NCBI RefSeq assembly: GCF_009363075.1
Contig: NZ_CP045293.1
Span: forward strand, 6,495,006-6,559,005
Reading direction: 5' to 3'
Length of the DNA stretch: 64,000 nt
Source of the DNA: Paenibacillus guangzhouensis
GTDB taxonomy: Bacteria > Bacillota > Bacilli > Paenibacillales > Paenibacillaceae
A program made the translations under genes and the position numbers. The notes under the pieces are model-generated. The model was not told where the DNA came from. It searched no databases and worked only from the letters and a program-made list of their open reading frames with translations. This document shows, one piece after another, positions 51,286-59,202 of this stretch (the first letter of the stretch is position 1; every line of letters starts with the position of its first letter).

Positions 51286-51924
51286 AATAACTGCAAAAAA
51301 GCAGTTAATCGGTGAGAAAGTAGCTCGGATGTGCGGAATAACTGCAAAAAAGCAGTTAATTGGCGTGAAAGTAGCTCATGTGTGCGGAATAACTGCCAAA
51401 AAGCAGTTAATTGGTGGCGAAAGTGGCTAATTTGTGCGGTATAACTGTCAAAAAGCAGTTAATTGGCGTGAAAGTAGCTCGTGAGTGCGGAATAACTGCA
51501 AAAAAGCAGTTAATTGGCTGGAAAAGTAGCTCATGTGTACGAAATAACTGCAAAAAAGCAGTTAATTGGCGCGAAAGTAGCTCGGATGTGCGGAATAACT
51601 GCAAAAAAGCAGTTAATTGGTGGTAAAGTGGCTCGCGTGTGCGGAATAACTGCCAAAAGGCAGTTAATTGGTGGGAAAGTAGCTCGTATGTGCGAAATAA
51701 CTGCCAAAAAGCAGTTAATCGGCGGGAAAGTGGCTCGTATGTGCGAAATAACTGCCAAAAAGCAGTTAATCGGCGTGAAAGTAGCTTGTATGTGCGAAAT
51801 AACTGCCAAAAAGCAGTTAATTGGTGGCGAAAGTGTCTAATGTGTGCGAAATAACTGCAAAAAAGCAGCTAATTGGCGTGAAAGTAGCTAATGTGTGCGG
51901 AATAACTGCCAAAAAGCAGTTATT
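51286..51924. repeat. Tandem array 2: 13 units of a 51-52-bp palindrome-bearing repeat
   Basis: Units begin at 51286, 51337, 51388, 51440, 51491, 51543, 51594, 51645, 51696, 51747, 51798, 51850 and 51901. The period is 51 bases with three single-base expansions. The core is AATAACTGC, A-rich loop, GCAGTTAAT, so the perfect stem is 7 bp in most units and 9 bp in the last one, which ends GCAGTTATTCCGCTCAAAG like array 1. The 27-base segment (GGCGTGAAAGTAGCTCGTGT type) differs from array 1 but shares an AAAGTAGC block with it. It lies in a convergent intergenic region after a terminator. No ribosome site supports the frames that stay open through the array. Confidence 0.93.
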
Positions 51925-51966
51925 CCGCTCAAAGGAGGCGCCACCTCCAGTGCGCCCCTACGAAAA

Positions 51967-52005
51967 AAATGCCTAGTAAGCATCCATCTGCTCACTGGGC
52001 ATTTT
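51967..52005. terminator. Terminator of the ThrE gene pair
   Basis: AAAATGCCTAGTAAGC pairs with GCTCACTGGGCATTTT with few mismatches; it lies 3 bases beyond the minus-strand stop codon and gives TTTTTTT on that strand. Confidence 0.85.
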
Positions 52006-52008
52006 CAT

Positions 52009-52437
52009 TTAGATCCGGCTGCCGACCTTACGCAGCATCTGATTCAGCACCTCGGCCAGCACCAGGCCGATGGCGATCGCGCCGGAGATGAAGAAGGCCT
52101 GCGCGGCGAGCTGCATTGCGACATTATAGTCATTCTCGACGAAATGGCGCATCGCATCGTAGGCCATGCCGCCAGGCACGAGTGGGATCATGCCCGATAC
52201 ACTGAAAATAATGACGGGCGTCTTATACAGCCGCGCGAACACAATACTCGTCGCTCCGACGACGAAGGTCGCGGCGAAGGTTGCTAGAACGGTGCTGTAG
52301 CTTCCGTTCAAGAGAATATAGACAGCCCAACTAACCATCCCGACGAGCCCGCATTGCGGCAGCGAACGTCTCGGCGCATTGAAGATCACACCGAAGGCGG
52401 CAGAGGCGATAAAGCTGGTAACGAGTTGTGCGATCAT
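52009..52437 (-). CDS. Threonine/serine exporter, small subunit (ThrE_2, DUF3815)
   Basis: A 142-residue membrane protein with four to five hydrophobic segments. It matches the C-terminal half of Corynebacterium ThrE, as seen in split systems (ThrE_2): FGVIFNAPRRSLPQCGLVGMVSWAVY, FVVGATSIVFARLYKTPVIIFSVSGMIPLVPGGMAYDAM. It is encoded 30 bases after the larger ThrE-like subunit on the same strand. Together they are expected to export serine or threonine driven by the proton gradient. The terminator at 51967 ends the operon. Confidence 0.9.
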   Translation of the reverse strand: MIAQLVTSFIASAAFGVIFNAPRRSLPQCGLVGMVSWAVYILLNGSYSTVLATFAATFVVGATSIVFARLYKTPVIIFSVSGMIPLVPGGMAYDAMRHFVENDYNVAMQLAAQAFFISGAIAIGLVLAEVLNQMLRKVGSRI

Positions 52438-52467
52438 AGTTAGCGTGACCTCTTTCGAATGAGAGAA

Positions 52468-53226
52468 TTAGAATAGAATGAAGACGAGCGCAATCCCTGT
52501 GCCAATCGCGAAGGCGGTCAGGAATGCCTCGGCTCCTTTCGAGATGCCCGAGACGAGGTGGCCGGACATTAAGTCGCGGACGGCGTTCGTAATTAATAGA
52601 CCGGGCACGAGCGGCATGACCGATCCAATGATGATTTTATCTACTTCGTAACCGATTCCAATTTTGACGAAAATGAACGCGAGCAGCCCTAGCAAGAACG
52701 AAGCTGAGAATTCGGCGAAGAACTTCACCGCTACAATCCGGTGGAAGTAAATGACAGATGCCAGACCCAGGCCTCCGCATAGAACTGCAGGGATGAAATC
52801 GTACCATCCGCCGCGGAACATAATCAGGAAGCAGCCGCTGGCGATGGCCGCAGCCACGATCTGGAACCAGATCGGATACGTGTGTTTGTCTTGTTCGATT
52901 TCTCGGAGCCGAAGCCGGGCTTCGGGCATGGTGATAGCGCCGCTAGTTAAGGCGCGTGACACATTGTTCACCTCGGCGACCTTGGATAAGTCGGTGGTGC
53001 GTTCAGTAATACGAATCAGCTTGGCTGGTTCCGCGCCATCCGTCGAGAAAATAATGCCCGTCGGCGTCACATAGCTATGTGAACGCGGGATGCCAAGCGA
53101 TGAAGCCATCCGCGTCATCGTATCCTCAACACGGGAAGTTTCTGCACCGCTCTGCAGCATAATTTTGCCGGCGAGCAGACAGATTTCGATGGTCTCATAT
53201 GTTAAATGATCAAGTTTGTCTTCCAT
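52468..53226 (-). CDS. Threonine/serine exporter, large subunit (ThrE, DUF1212)
   Basis: A 252-residue protein with a soluble N-terminal part (about 1-120: LLAGKIMLQSGAETSRVEDTMTRMA, SYVTPTGIIFSTDG) and five hydrophobic helices. This is the DUF1212 half of ThrE-type amino acid exporters. The C-terminal membrane half is encoded separately by the next gene downstream, as usual in Bacillota. First gene of the two-gene operon, ATG start on the minus strand. A role in exporting excess serine or threonine is inferred from the family. Confidence 0.9.
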   Translation of the reverse strand: MEDKLDHLTYETIEICLLAGKIMLQSGAETSRVEDTMTRMASSLGIPRSHSYVTPTGIIFSTDGAEPAKLIRITERTTDLSKVAEVNNVSRALTSGAITMPEARLRLREIEQDKHTYPIWFQIVAAAIASGCFLIMFRGGWYDFIPAVLCGGLGLASVIYFHRIVAVKFFAEFSASFLLGLLAFIFVKIGIGYEVDKIIIGSVMPLVPGLLITNAVRDLMSGHLVSGISKGAEAFLTAFAIGTGIALVFILF

Positions 53227-53439
53227 GTTCTATCCCCTATTATCGAGATGATGCAACATTCATAATTATGATCATTATGTAGAAGAAAAGGCTGAATGTA
53301 AAGCAGGTTTGTCTCAGTTCGTCATGTCAGTTGCTTATATGAGATTGAAGCGTATAAGCGAAGGCAGGACAACCCATTTCTTCTCAGGTTCATTTTCCAT
53401 TATAATAAGGAAATAGAAGAGGGTGCGAGGAGGAAAATC

Positions 53440-54102
53440 ATGGCAAAACAGAAGTATTACGTCGTATGGGCTGGGAAGAAACCGGGGATTTATAAGACAT
53501 GGCCGGAGTGCCAAGAGCAGGTCAATCAATTCCCGCAAGCCAAATATAAATCGTATGAGACGCTAGCAGAAGCGGAAAAAGCTTATCAAGGTGGGGCGAA
53601 GTCGTATTGGAACCAGGCGGGATCGAAAGGAAACGGGGCTTCCAAGTCATCATTCGGATCGCGCAAACCAGCGGCAACAGACGTACCTTTATCGGAAATC
53701 GATTATAACAGCATTTCGGTTGACGTTGGGACACGGGGAAATCCGGGACCTGTCGAGTATAAAGGGGTAGATACGCAGACCGGGGATATCCTGTTCTCGC
53801 ATGGCCCGATTGCCAAAGGGACCAACAATCTAGGGGAATTCCTTGCTATCGTACACGGTCTAGCCTATCTGAAGCAGAAGGGCAGCACGCAGACGATCTA
53901 TAGCGATTCGGCGAATGCGCTCAAATGGCTGAAGCAGAAGAAGGTATCCTCTACACTCGTACGGGATGCATCGACAGAAGAGATCTGGACCTTGGTTGAT
54001 CGAGCGGAACAGTGGCTGCGGACGAACACGTACAAGAATAAAGTCTTGAAGTGGGAGACGCAGAGCTGGGGGGAAATCCGTGCCGACTATGGGCGAAAAT
54101 AA
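53440..54102 (+). CDS. rnhA: Ribonuclease HI with N-terminal viroplasmin domain
   Basis: A 220-residue type 1 RNase H. Residues about 4-48 are the viroplasmin/RHBD hybrid-binding domain (KYYVVWAGKKPGIYKTWPECQEQVNQFPQAKYKSYETLAEAEKAY). After a Gly/Ser/Lys linker, the catalytic domain carries the four acidic residues in SVDVGTRGNPGP (Asp), TNNLGEFLAIVHGL (Glu), IYSDSANALKWL (Asp) and EIRADYGRK (Asp). It cleaves RNA in RNA-DNA hybrids. The domain order resembles eukaryotic RNase H1 and some Bacillota enzymes. GAGGAGG lies 7 bases before the ATG, and TATAAT at 53401 is a likely -10. A bidirectional terminator follows. Confidence 0.92.
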   Translation: MAKQKYYVVWAGKKPGIYKTWPECQEQVNQFPQAKYKSYETLAEAEKAYQGGAKSYWNQAGSKGNGASKSSFGSRKPAATDVPLSEIDYNSISVDVGTRGNPGPVEYKGVDTQTGDILFSHGPIAKGTNNLGEFLAIVHGLAYLKQKGSTQTIYSDSANALKWLKQKKVSSTLVRDASTEEIWTLVDRAEQWLRTNTYKNKVLKWETQSWGEIRADYGRK

Positions 54103-54105
54103 TAC

Positions 54106-54145
54106 AAAAAGGCTTGTCCTCGAACGAAGAGGACAAGCCTTTTTT
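54106..54145. terminator. Bidirectional terminator after RNase HI gene
   Basis: AAAAAGGCTTGTCCTC pairs perfectly with GAGGACAAGCCTTTTT, with a GAACGAA loop and T runs on both strands. Confidence 0.95.
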
Positions 54146-54154
54146 TAAGCAAAG

Positions 54155-55105
54155 CTAGGTGCCTCGCACGAGCGTAGATGCAATATATTGCAGGAACACA
54201 TCGATCGGCGGCTTGCGCTTCTTATGCCGGTCATTGGTCAAGACTGCAACGAGATCATGCGATGGAACAACGATAATATATTGCCCACCGAAGCCTAGGG
54301 CGAAGTAATAGGGGACTCCGATCGATGGCTCTTGCTCCGTCGTGAACGAAGACACCCACCAGTGCCAGCCGTACATGCCTTCTCGTGGCTTGCTCACTTG
54401 CACCCGCGGCAGGGTGGATTGTTCGATCCAGGCATCGCTTAACAGCTGCTTCCCTTGATGTCGGCCCCGATGTAGGTAGAGCTGTCCGAACTTCAACATA
54501 TCCCGCGGTTTCAAATAGAGACCGAAGCCACCTGTATGAATGCCTTGCGGGTCGACTTCCCATTGCCACGTTTCGATACCAAGCGGGTGGAAGAGGTGCT
54601 GCTGTGCAAAGTCTTCAACCGATTGGCCCGCTGCTTGCATCACCATGGCCGCGAGCAGTTGCGAACAGCCGGAATTGTAGATCATCCGTGTGCCCGGTGG
54701 ATCCGCCAGCGGTAATGTTAAGGTGAAGTCTATCCAATTGGCTGTCTTGGTCATGCGCGGAAATGAATTCAGTCCCCCGAATTCCATCCATTCGAATCCC
54801 GCGGTCATGTCAAGCAAATGCTCGATTGTAATGTCACGTTTACGCTGATCGGCATCGTGCGCGAGCTGTGGGAAGAATGTATGGATTTTGGCGTCGGTTC
54901 CCGGCAAGATTCCCTGATCGATCGCGATCCCGACTAATGCGGATAACACGCTCTTCGTGCACGAGTTAACCTTAGATAATGCATCGGCTGATTCGGGTTC
55001 CCGGTAGTATTCGAACAGAATTTGTTCGCCTCTGGCGAGGATACAGCTACGCAGGGCATGCGTTGTGATGGAGCGTTCAATGGCGTCGAGATCAAATGGA
55101 CTCAT
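54155..55105 (-). CDS. Serine hydrolase, class C beta-lactamase family
   Basis: A 316-residue protein of the class C beta-lactamase/penicillin-binding-protein fold. The catalytic SxxK is SCTK in VNSCTKSVLSALVGIA (near residue 48), and the YxN motif is YNS in TRMIYNSGCSQLLAAM. The third motif region is FGGQYIIV, close to the C-terminus, with Gly in place of the usual K/H-T/S-G. No signal peptide is seen, so it is cytosolic and more likely an esterase or peptidase than a drug-resistance enzyme. Its ATG overlaps the stop of the AlkD-like gene (ATGA), so it is the last gene of a three-gene operon. Confidence 0.88.
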   Translation of the reverse strand: MSPFDLDAIERSITTHALRSCILARGEQILFEYYREPESADALSKVNSCTKSVLSALVGIAIDQGILPGTDAKIHTFFPQLAHDADQRKRDITIEHLLDMTAGFEWMEFGGLNSFPRMTKTANWIDFTLTLPLADPPGTRMIYNSGCSQLLAAMVMQAAGQSVEDFAQQHLFHPLGIETWQWEVDPQGIHTGGFGLYLKPRDMLKFGQLYLHRGRHQGKQLLSDAWIEQSTLPRVQVSKPREGMYGWHWWVSSFTTEQEPSIGVPYYFALGFGGQYIIVVPSHDLVAVLTNDRHKKRKPPIDVFLQYIASTLVRGT

Positions 55106-55782
55106 GCGTTATTACGCTCCACATACTTCAGCGCTTCCTTCCGGCTTAGCGGCGAGAGTTCCGTCTCCGCAACGAATTGACGTACGGCGTCTTCGTTCGC
55201 CTTGGAGTATTCACGCAGCGCCCAGCCGATCGCCTTGCGTATGAAAAATTCCTGTTTTGTCGCAACGCTGCGGATGTAGCGGAACAACCGCTCTTCGTCC
55301 GTGTTCTTCTTATAGCTTAACTGATAGAGCAGGGCAGTGCGCTGAAGCCAGAGGTTGTCGGACGCAATCCATCGTTCCGTATATGAGGCTATGAGCTCCG
55401 GATATTTGGCAAAGTGAAAGCCAATCAAGCGTGATGCGATCAGATCCACCGTATCCCACCATGATTTATCGATAACAAGTCCTTCGAGGATATCGATATG
55501 TGCTTGTTCGGCATGCTTCCGGTGTTTCTCGTAGAGCACCATTGCGATATATTGGAACTCCCGCTCCGGCAGCGACCAGACGTCGCCAGCCACCTGAACA
55601 AGCTCTCCCCCTTTCGGAAGCGGGTTCGCCTGCATAAACTCGCGCAGCAGCCGGTTTCGATCCGGCGTCCGAATACCGAGGAACGGGAATTGATCTCGCA
55701 TATATGCGGCCATCGGGATAGCTGTTTCCGCATGGGTATGAGTTCGAAAATATGATTCCAGCTGTACAGCATAGGGATGCAT
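55102..55782 (-). CDS. DNA alkylation repair protein, AlkD-like
   Basis: A 226-residue all-helical HEAT-repeat protein of the AlkD family. Characteristic blocks are FLGIRTPDRNRLLREF, REFQYIAMVLYEKH, WWDTVDLIASRLIG, WLQRTALLYQLSY and FFIRKAIGWALREYSK, with the Trp/Asp residues that line the AlkD DNA-binding groove. AlkD removes bulky or cationic alkylated bases without flipping. The ATG at 55782 (minus strand) is preceded by AAAGGAGG at 10 bases; a longer frame starting at 55833 lacks a site. It lies between the MalY-like gene and the serine hydrolase gene, and overlaps the latter by 4 bases. Confidence 0.9.
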   Translation of the reverse strand: MHPYAVQLESYFRTHTHAETAIPMAAYMRDQFPFLGIRTPDRNRLLREFMQANPLPKGGELVQVAGDVWSLPEREFQYIAMVLYEKHRKHAEQAHIDILEGLVIDKSWWDTVDLIASRLIGFHFAKYPELIASYTERWIASDNLWLQRTALLYQLSYKKNTDEERLFRYIRSVATKQEFFIRKAIGWALREYSKANEDAVRQFVAETELSPLSRKEALKYVERNNA

Positions 55783-55833
55783 TCGTTCGTAGCCTCCTTT
55801 GAATATCGTTAGAATGTCCCAATCCCCATCCAT

Positions 55834-57009
55834 TTACCTCTTAGCTAGGGGATAGACCTTATGGATTCGTTCCAACGCTTCCTGCAGTAATGCTCGCGGC
55901 GTGCCTAGATTGATGCGGATGAAACCTTCGCCCCCAGGGCCGAATGCTGCGCCGAAGCTAACCGTAACGCCAGCTTCTTGTTCAATCCATAGCTTTAATG
56001 CCTGGTCTTCCAGGCTAACCGCACGGCAATCCACCCAGAGCAAGTAAGTTCCTTCCGGCTCAATGACGACAAGCTCCGGCATATGCTCCGCTATGAACTG
56101 CTTCGCATAGGCAATATTGCCTTGAATGTAAGCGCGCAGTTCTTTAAGCCATGCATCGCATGACGTATATGCAGCTTCAAGCGCTGGAACGGCGAAGAAG
56201 GTCGGATCGAATACGCCGCATTGCAGCATACGTGCACGGAACCCTTCGCGGAGCTCAGGATTCGGAATGATGATGTTCGATATTTCGAGCCCGGCTAGAT
56301 TGAAGGTTTTGGCAGGGGAGGTGCAGATGATGGAGCGCTGTGCGATCGCTTCGGACAAGGTCGCAATCACGGTATGCTCGTGACCGACATGAGGGAAGTC
56401 CGCATGGATATCATCCGAGACGATTAGCACATCGTACTTTTCGCATAACGCTGCGACACGATCGAGTTCCGCGCGAGTCCAGACCCGCCCCGTCGGGTTG
56501 TGCGGTGAGATGAACAAGAGCATTTTAATTCCTTCTTGCATCTGCCGTTCCATATGTTCGAAATCCATTTCATATCGACCGTTAATCAGCTGCAGCGGGC
56601 TCTCCACCAAGGTGCGATGATTCAGGCGAACCGAACGTGGAATAGGCTGATAGCATGGGGTATGAATCATGATCCGGTCCGTCTCCTCGGTGAAATGCTG
56701 GATAATCAGCGAGACAGCTTGGACGATCCGCGGACAGAAGACAATCCAGTCTCGTTCGACTCCCCAGGAATAGGCATGACGCATCCAGCGCTGAACGGCA
56801 TCGTAATAAGGAGCGAAAAGGTTCGTATATCCGTAAATCCCGTGATCGGCCATATGGCGAATGCGATTCTGTATCGCTTCGGCCGTAAGCAGATCCATAT
56901 CAGCGACGGAGAGAGCGATTTGATTCTGCCCGAACTGCTGGGCCATCACATCCCATTTATCGCTATTGGTGCCGAATCGGTTCGTAACTTGATCGAAAGA
57001 TGATTGCAT
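55834..57009 (-). CDS. MalY/PatB family aminotransferase (cystathionine beta-lyase type)
   Basis: A 391-residue class I/II PLP enzyme. It has the MalY/PatB hallmarks: KWDVMAQQFGQNQIALSVADMDLLTAEAIQ at the N-terminus, HGIYGYTN, SPHNPTGRVWT, VSDDIHADF, and the PLP lysine in SPAKTFNLAGLEIS, ending with VSFGAAFGPGGEGFIRINLGTPRALLQEAL. B. subtilis PatB is a C-S lyase that makes homocysteine from cystathionine or cleaves cysteine conjugates. It is the first gene of an operon with the AlkD-like and serine hydrolase genes; the functional link between them is not clear. Confidence 0.92.
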   Translation of the reverse strand: MQSSFDQVTNRFGTNSDKWDVMAQQFGQNQIALSVADMDLLTAEAIQNRIRHMADHGIYGYTNLFAPYYDAVQRWMRHAYSWGVERDWIVFCPRIVQAVSLIIQHFTEETDRIMIHTPCYQPIPRSVRLNHRTLVESPLQLINGRYEMDFEHMERQMQEGIKMLLFISPHNPTGRVWTRAELDRVAALCEKYDVLIVSDDIHADFPHVGHEHTVIATLSEAIAQRSIICTSPAKTFNLAGLEISNIIIPNPELREGFRARMLQCGVFDPTFFAVPALEAAYTSCDAWLKELRAYIQGNIAYAKQFIAEHMPELVVIEPEGTYLLWVDCRAVSLEDQALKLWIEQEAGVTVSFGAAFGPGGEGFIRINLGTPRALLQEALERIHKVYPLAKR

Positions 57010-57183
57010 CGTGGAAATACCTCCTGTTGTTCACGTGTATATTCTTATTTAAAGGCTTTCTCCACAAGCAATCAACCATGAAATGTGACTGAGATCGCGA
57101 TCGAAGTAGAAGATACATAGTTTTGCCGGAAATGGTCACGCTATCCTTGAACGCAAATGCTTGTGAACGAGGAGGAGACGACC

Positions 57184-57399
57184 ATGTCAGATCAGAGCAG
57201 AAAAGCTGTTCAGGATGCGATTCAAGCGGATTTCGAATCGATGAATGCAGCGACATCAGCTAGCGCAGGACTAACATCGATGCAATTCGGGCGTGATGAT
57301 GTGCAAGAAGGAAATACGATCCCATCCGCAGCACCTGCGCCCGCCGATACATCGATACAGCATGCATCCAATGTGATTGAAGACGACGCTTATATCTAA
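57184..57399 (+). CDS. Small acidic protein of unknown function
   Basis: A 71-residue protein starting MSDQSRKAVQDAIQADFESM with a Ser/Ala/Thr/Pro-rich middle and an acidic C-terminus (SNVIEDDAYI). It has no cysteine, membrane helix or signal peptide and looks largely disordered. I do not recognise a family; it is not a classic alpha/beta-type small acid-soluble spore protein. GAGGAGGAG precedes ATG 57184 by about 8 bases. It is monocistronic, diverges from the MalY-like gene and ends in a terminator at 57421. Confidence 0.65.
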   Translation: MSDQSRKAVQDAIQADFESMNAATSASAGLTSMQFGRDDVQEGNTIPSAAPAPADTSIQHASNVIEDDAYI

Positions 57400-57420
57400 A
57401 TAGGAATGAATGTGAACAAA

Positions 57421-57469
57421 ACAGGAACGTTTCCACTTCAGACGGAAGTAAGGGACGTTTCTTTTTTTG
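57421..57469 (+). terminator. Terminator after small acidic protein gene
   Basis: A stem with ACTTC/GAAGT in the middle and GGAACGT/ACGTTTC outside, followed by T7. Confidence 0.75.
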
Positions 57470-57476
57470 GGGGTTA

Positions 57477-57522
57477 TTGACTTACTTTTTGTTATATACT
57501 ATAATCAAGTTATAAATTGATT
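57477..57522 (+). promoter_or_regulatory. Promoter and dyad operator of the mhq-like operon
   Basis: TTGACT (57477-57482), 17-base spacer, consensus TATAAT (57500-57505). A perfect dyad AATCAA (57503-57508) / TTGATT (57517-57522) overlaps the -10 and the transcription start, the expected position of a repressor such as a MarR- or DUF24-type quinone sensor. The known MhqR box sequence is not evident, so the repressor is uncertain. Confidence 0.75.
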
Positions 57523-57575
57523 CATCAACAAAGCAGGACGGTTATACATACATCATCCAGTAGGGGGAACCGAAC

Positions 57576-58214
57576 ATGACTGATTTTATGCAAGTAGTGA
57601 AGGATCGCAGATCGGCAATGAAATTTAAACCGGAAGTACATATTACAAGAGAAGAGTTAAATGAGATGTTCGAACTCGTCAAATATGCCCCGTCGGCGTT
57701 TAATTTGCAGCATGCGCATTATATCGTTATCGATAATGAAGCGCTCAAGAACGGTAAAATTTATGAAGCTGCGAATAAGCAGTATAAGGTACAATCGGCA
57801 TCAGCCGCGATTCTGGTGCTGGGCGATATGGATGCCTATCGGCAGGTAGGCGAACTGAATGAAGGAATGCTGAACTTAGGCATCATGAACAAGCAAGAAT
57901 ACGACATGACGGTTGAATCGGTGACATCCTTCTACGAAGATCGAGGTGAAGCATTTAAGCGCGATGAAGCCATTCGCAATGCGAGCTTGTCGGCGATGCT
58001 GTTCATGTTGATTGCCAAAGAGAAGGGCTGGGATACTTGTCCGATGATCGGATTCGATGCCGAAGCGATGCGCGAAGCATTGAATATCTCTTCCCGGTAC
58101 GTTCCAGCGATGTTAATCGTCATTGGACAGGAGCAAATCGCAGGACAGAGACCTCGGGGTTATCGGAAGCCGGTCGCAGAGTTCGTAAGTTATAATACCG
58201 AAATTTCAAAATAA
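57576..58214 (+). CDS. Nitroreductase family protein, MhqN-like
   Basis: A 212-residue FMN-dependent oxidoreductase of the nitroreductase fold. Residues RRSAMKFKPE near the N-terminus and APSAFNLQHAHYIVI form the FMN-binding pocket; KEKGWDTCPMIGFDAEAMREAL is the typical late motif. The protein resembles B. subtilis MhqN, an NAD(P)H quinone/nitro reductase induced by methylhydroquinone. The next two genes encode MhqO-like and MhqD/MhqP-like proteins, so the operon is probably for detoxifying quinones or catechols. GGGGGAACC lies before the ATG; the promoter and dyad at 57477 are 54 bases upstream. Confidence 0.88.
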   Translation: MTDFMQVVKDRRSAMKFKPEVHITREELNEMFELVKYAPSAFNLQHAHYIVIDNEALKNGKIYEAANKQYKVQSASAAILVLGDMDAYRQVGELNEGMLNLGIMNKQEYDMTVESVTSFYEDRGEAFKRDEAIRNASLSAMLFMLIAKEKGWDTCPMIGFDAEAMREALNISSRYVPAMLIVIGQEQIAGQRPRGYRKPVAEFVSYNTEISK

Positions 58215-58251
58215 ATGATTAGCATTATCACTTTGAAAGGGGTTGGAGATC

Positions 58252-59202
58252 ATGGCATTACGCACAGCAGGCATTCATCATATTACGGCGTTTGCACGGA
58301 ATCCCCAAGAGAATGTTGATTTTTACGCAGGGATTCTTGGGTTAAGACTTGTGAAGAAGACCATTAACTTTGATGCACCAGAGGTATATCACTTGTATTT
58401 CGGTGATGAGGCTGGCACGCCCGGTACGATCATCACGTTCTTCCCGTGGCCAGAATCACGCAAGGGACGGGTTGGCGGAGGGCAGGTAGGACGAACAACC
58501 TATGTGATCCCGCCGGGTGCAATGGGCTTCTGGGAAGCTCGCTTAAAGCATTTCGGCATCTCGGTCTCGAAGGCTGAACGCTTCGGCGAGGCGTATCTGC
58601 AATTCGCCGATCGTGAAGGGCTGCAGCTGGAGCTCGTGGAACGCGAAGCTGGCAAGCCGAGCGCATGGTCATTCGGCGGCATTCCAACAACGGCCGCGAT
58701 TAAAGGCTTCGGAGGCGCCGTGCTGTTTAGTGTCAATTCAGCGAGCACGATGGGGGCGCTTGAGGATGTACTAGGGCTCACGAAAGTCTCGGAAGATGTA
58801 GGATACGTCCGTTATCAAGCAGACGGAGAGTTCGGCAATATCATCGATGTCGTGGCGAACAATGTGGATTGGGGCCATGGCGGTGCGGGTACAGTGCATC
58901 ATATTGCATGGCGTGCCAAAGATAATGAAGAGCATGCCGAATGGCGGCAGGCCGTGATTCAAGGCGGGTACCAACCGACAGACATTCTGGATCGACAGTA
59001 TTTCCATGCGCTGTATTTCCGTGAGGCAGGCGGAATTCTATTTGAGATTGCGACAGACCCTCCAGGCTTCGCAAGGGATGAAGCACCGGAGGCGCTAGGC
59101 GAGCAGCTCATGCTGCCGAAATGGTTCGAGCCACGGCGCGCGCAGCTCGAAGCAAATTTGCAACCGATTGAGGTTCGCGTATTAGGAGGCGATCACGCAT
59201 GA
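58252..59202 (+). CDS. VOC ring-cleaving dioxygenase, MhqO-like
   Basis: A 316-residue protein of two glyoxalase/VOC modules. Metal-binding residues can be seen in GIHHITAFARNPQENVDFYAGILGLRLVKKT at the N-terminus, GTVHHIAWRAKDNEEH in the second half and GGILFEIATDPPGF near the end. It resembles B. subtilis MhqO, MhqA and MhqE, which are thought to open the ring of hydroquinone-type compounds. The ATG at 58252 follows AAAGGGG/GGAG; an ATG 9 bases earlier is in frame. It overlaps the following esterase gene by 4 bases, and lies 37 bases after the nitroreductase gene. Confidence 0.92.
   Translation: MALRTAGIHHITAFARNPQENVDFYAGILGLRLVKKTINFDAPEVYHLYFGDEAGTPGTIITFFPWPESRKGRVGGGQVGRTTYVIPPGAMGFWEARLKHFGISVSKAERFGEAYLQFADREGLQLELVEREAGKPSAWSFGGIPTTAAIKGFGGAVLFSVNSASTMGALEDVLGLTKVSEDVGYVRYQADGEFGNIIDVVANNVDWGHGGAGTVHHIAWRAKDNEEHAEWRQAVIQGGYQPTDILDRQYFHALYFREAGGILFEIATDPPGFARDEAPEALGEQLMLPKWFEPRRAQLEANLQPIEVRVLGGDHA

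Noticed and set aside
51411-51854. Open reading frames through array 2 on both strands
   Set aside because: Same reason: repeat-driven frames without ribosome sites; single-base expansions in the array break phase without apparent consequence.
40592-51924. CRISPR arrays
   Set aside because: The unit spacing looks CRISPR-like, but the intervening segments are nearly the same within each array, and no cas genes are present.
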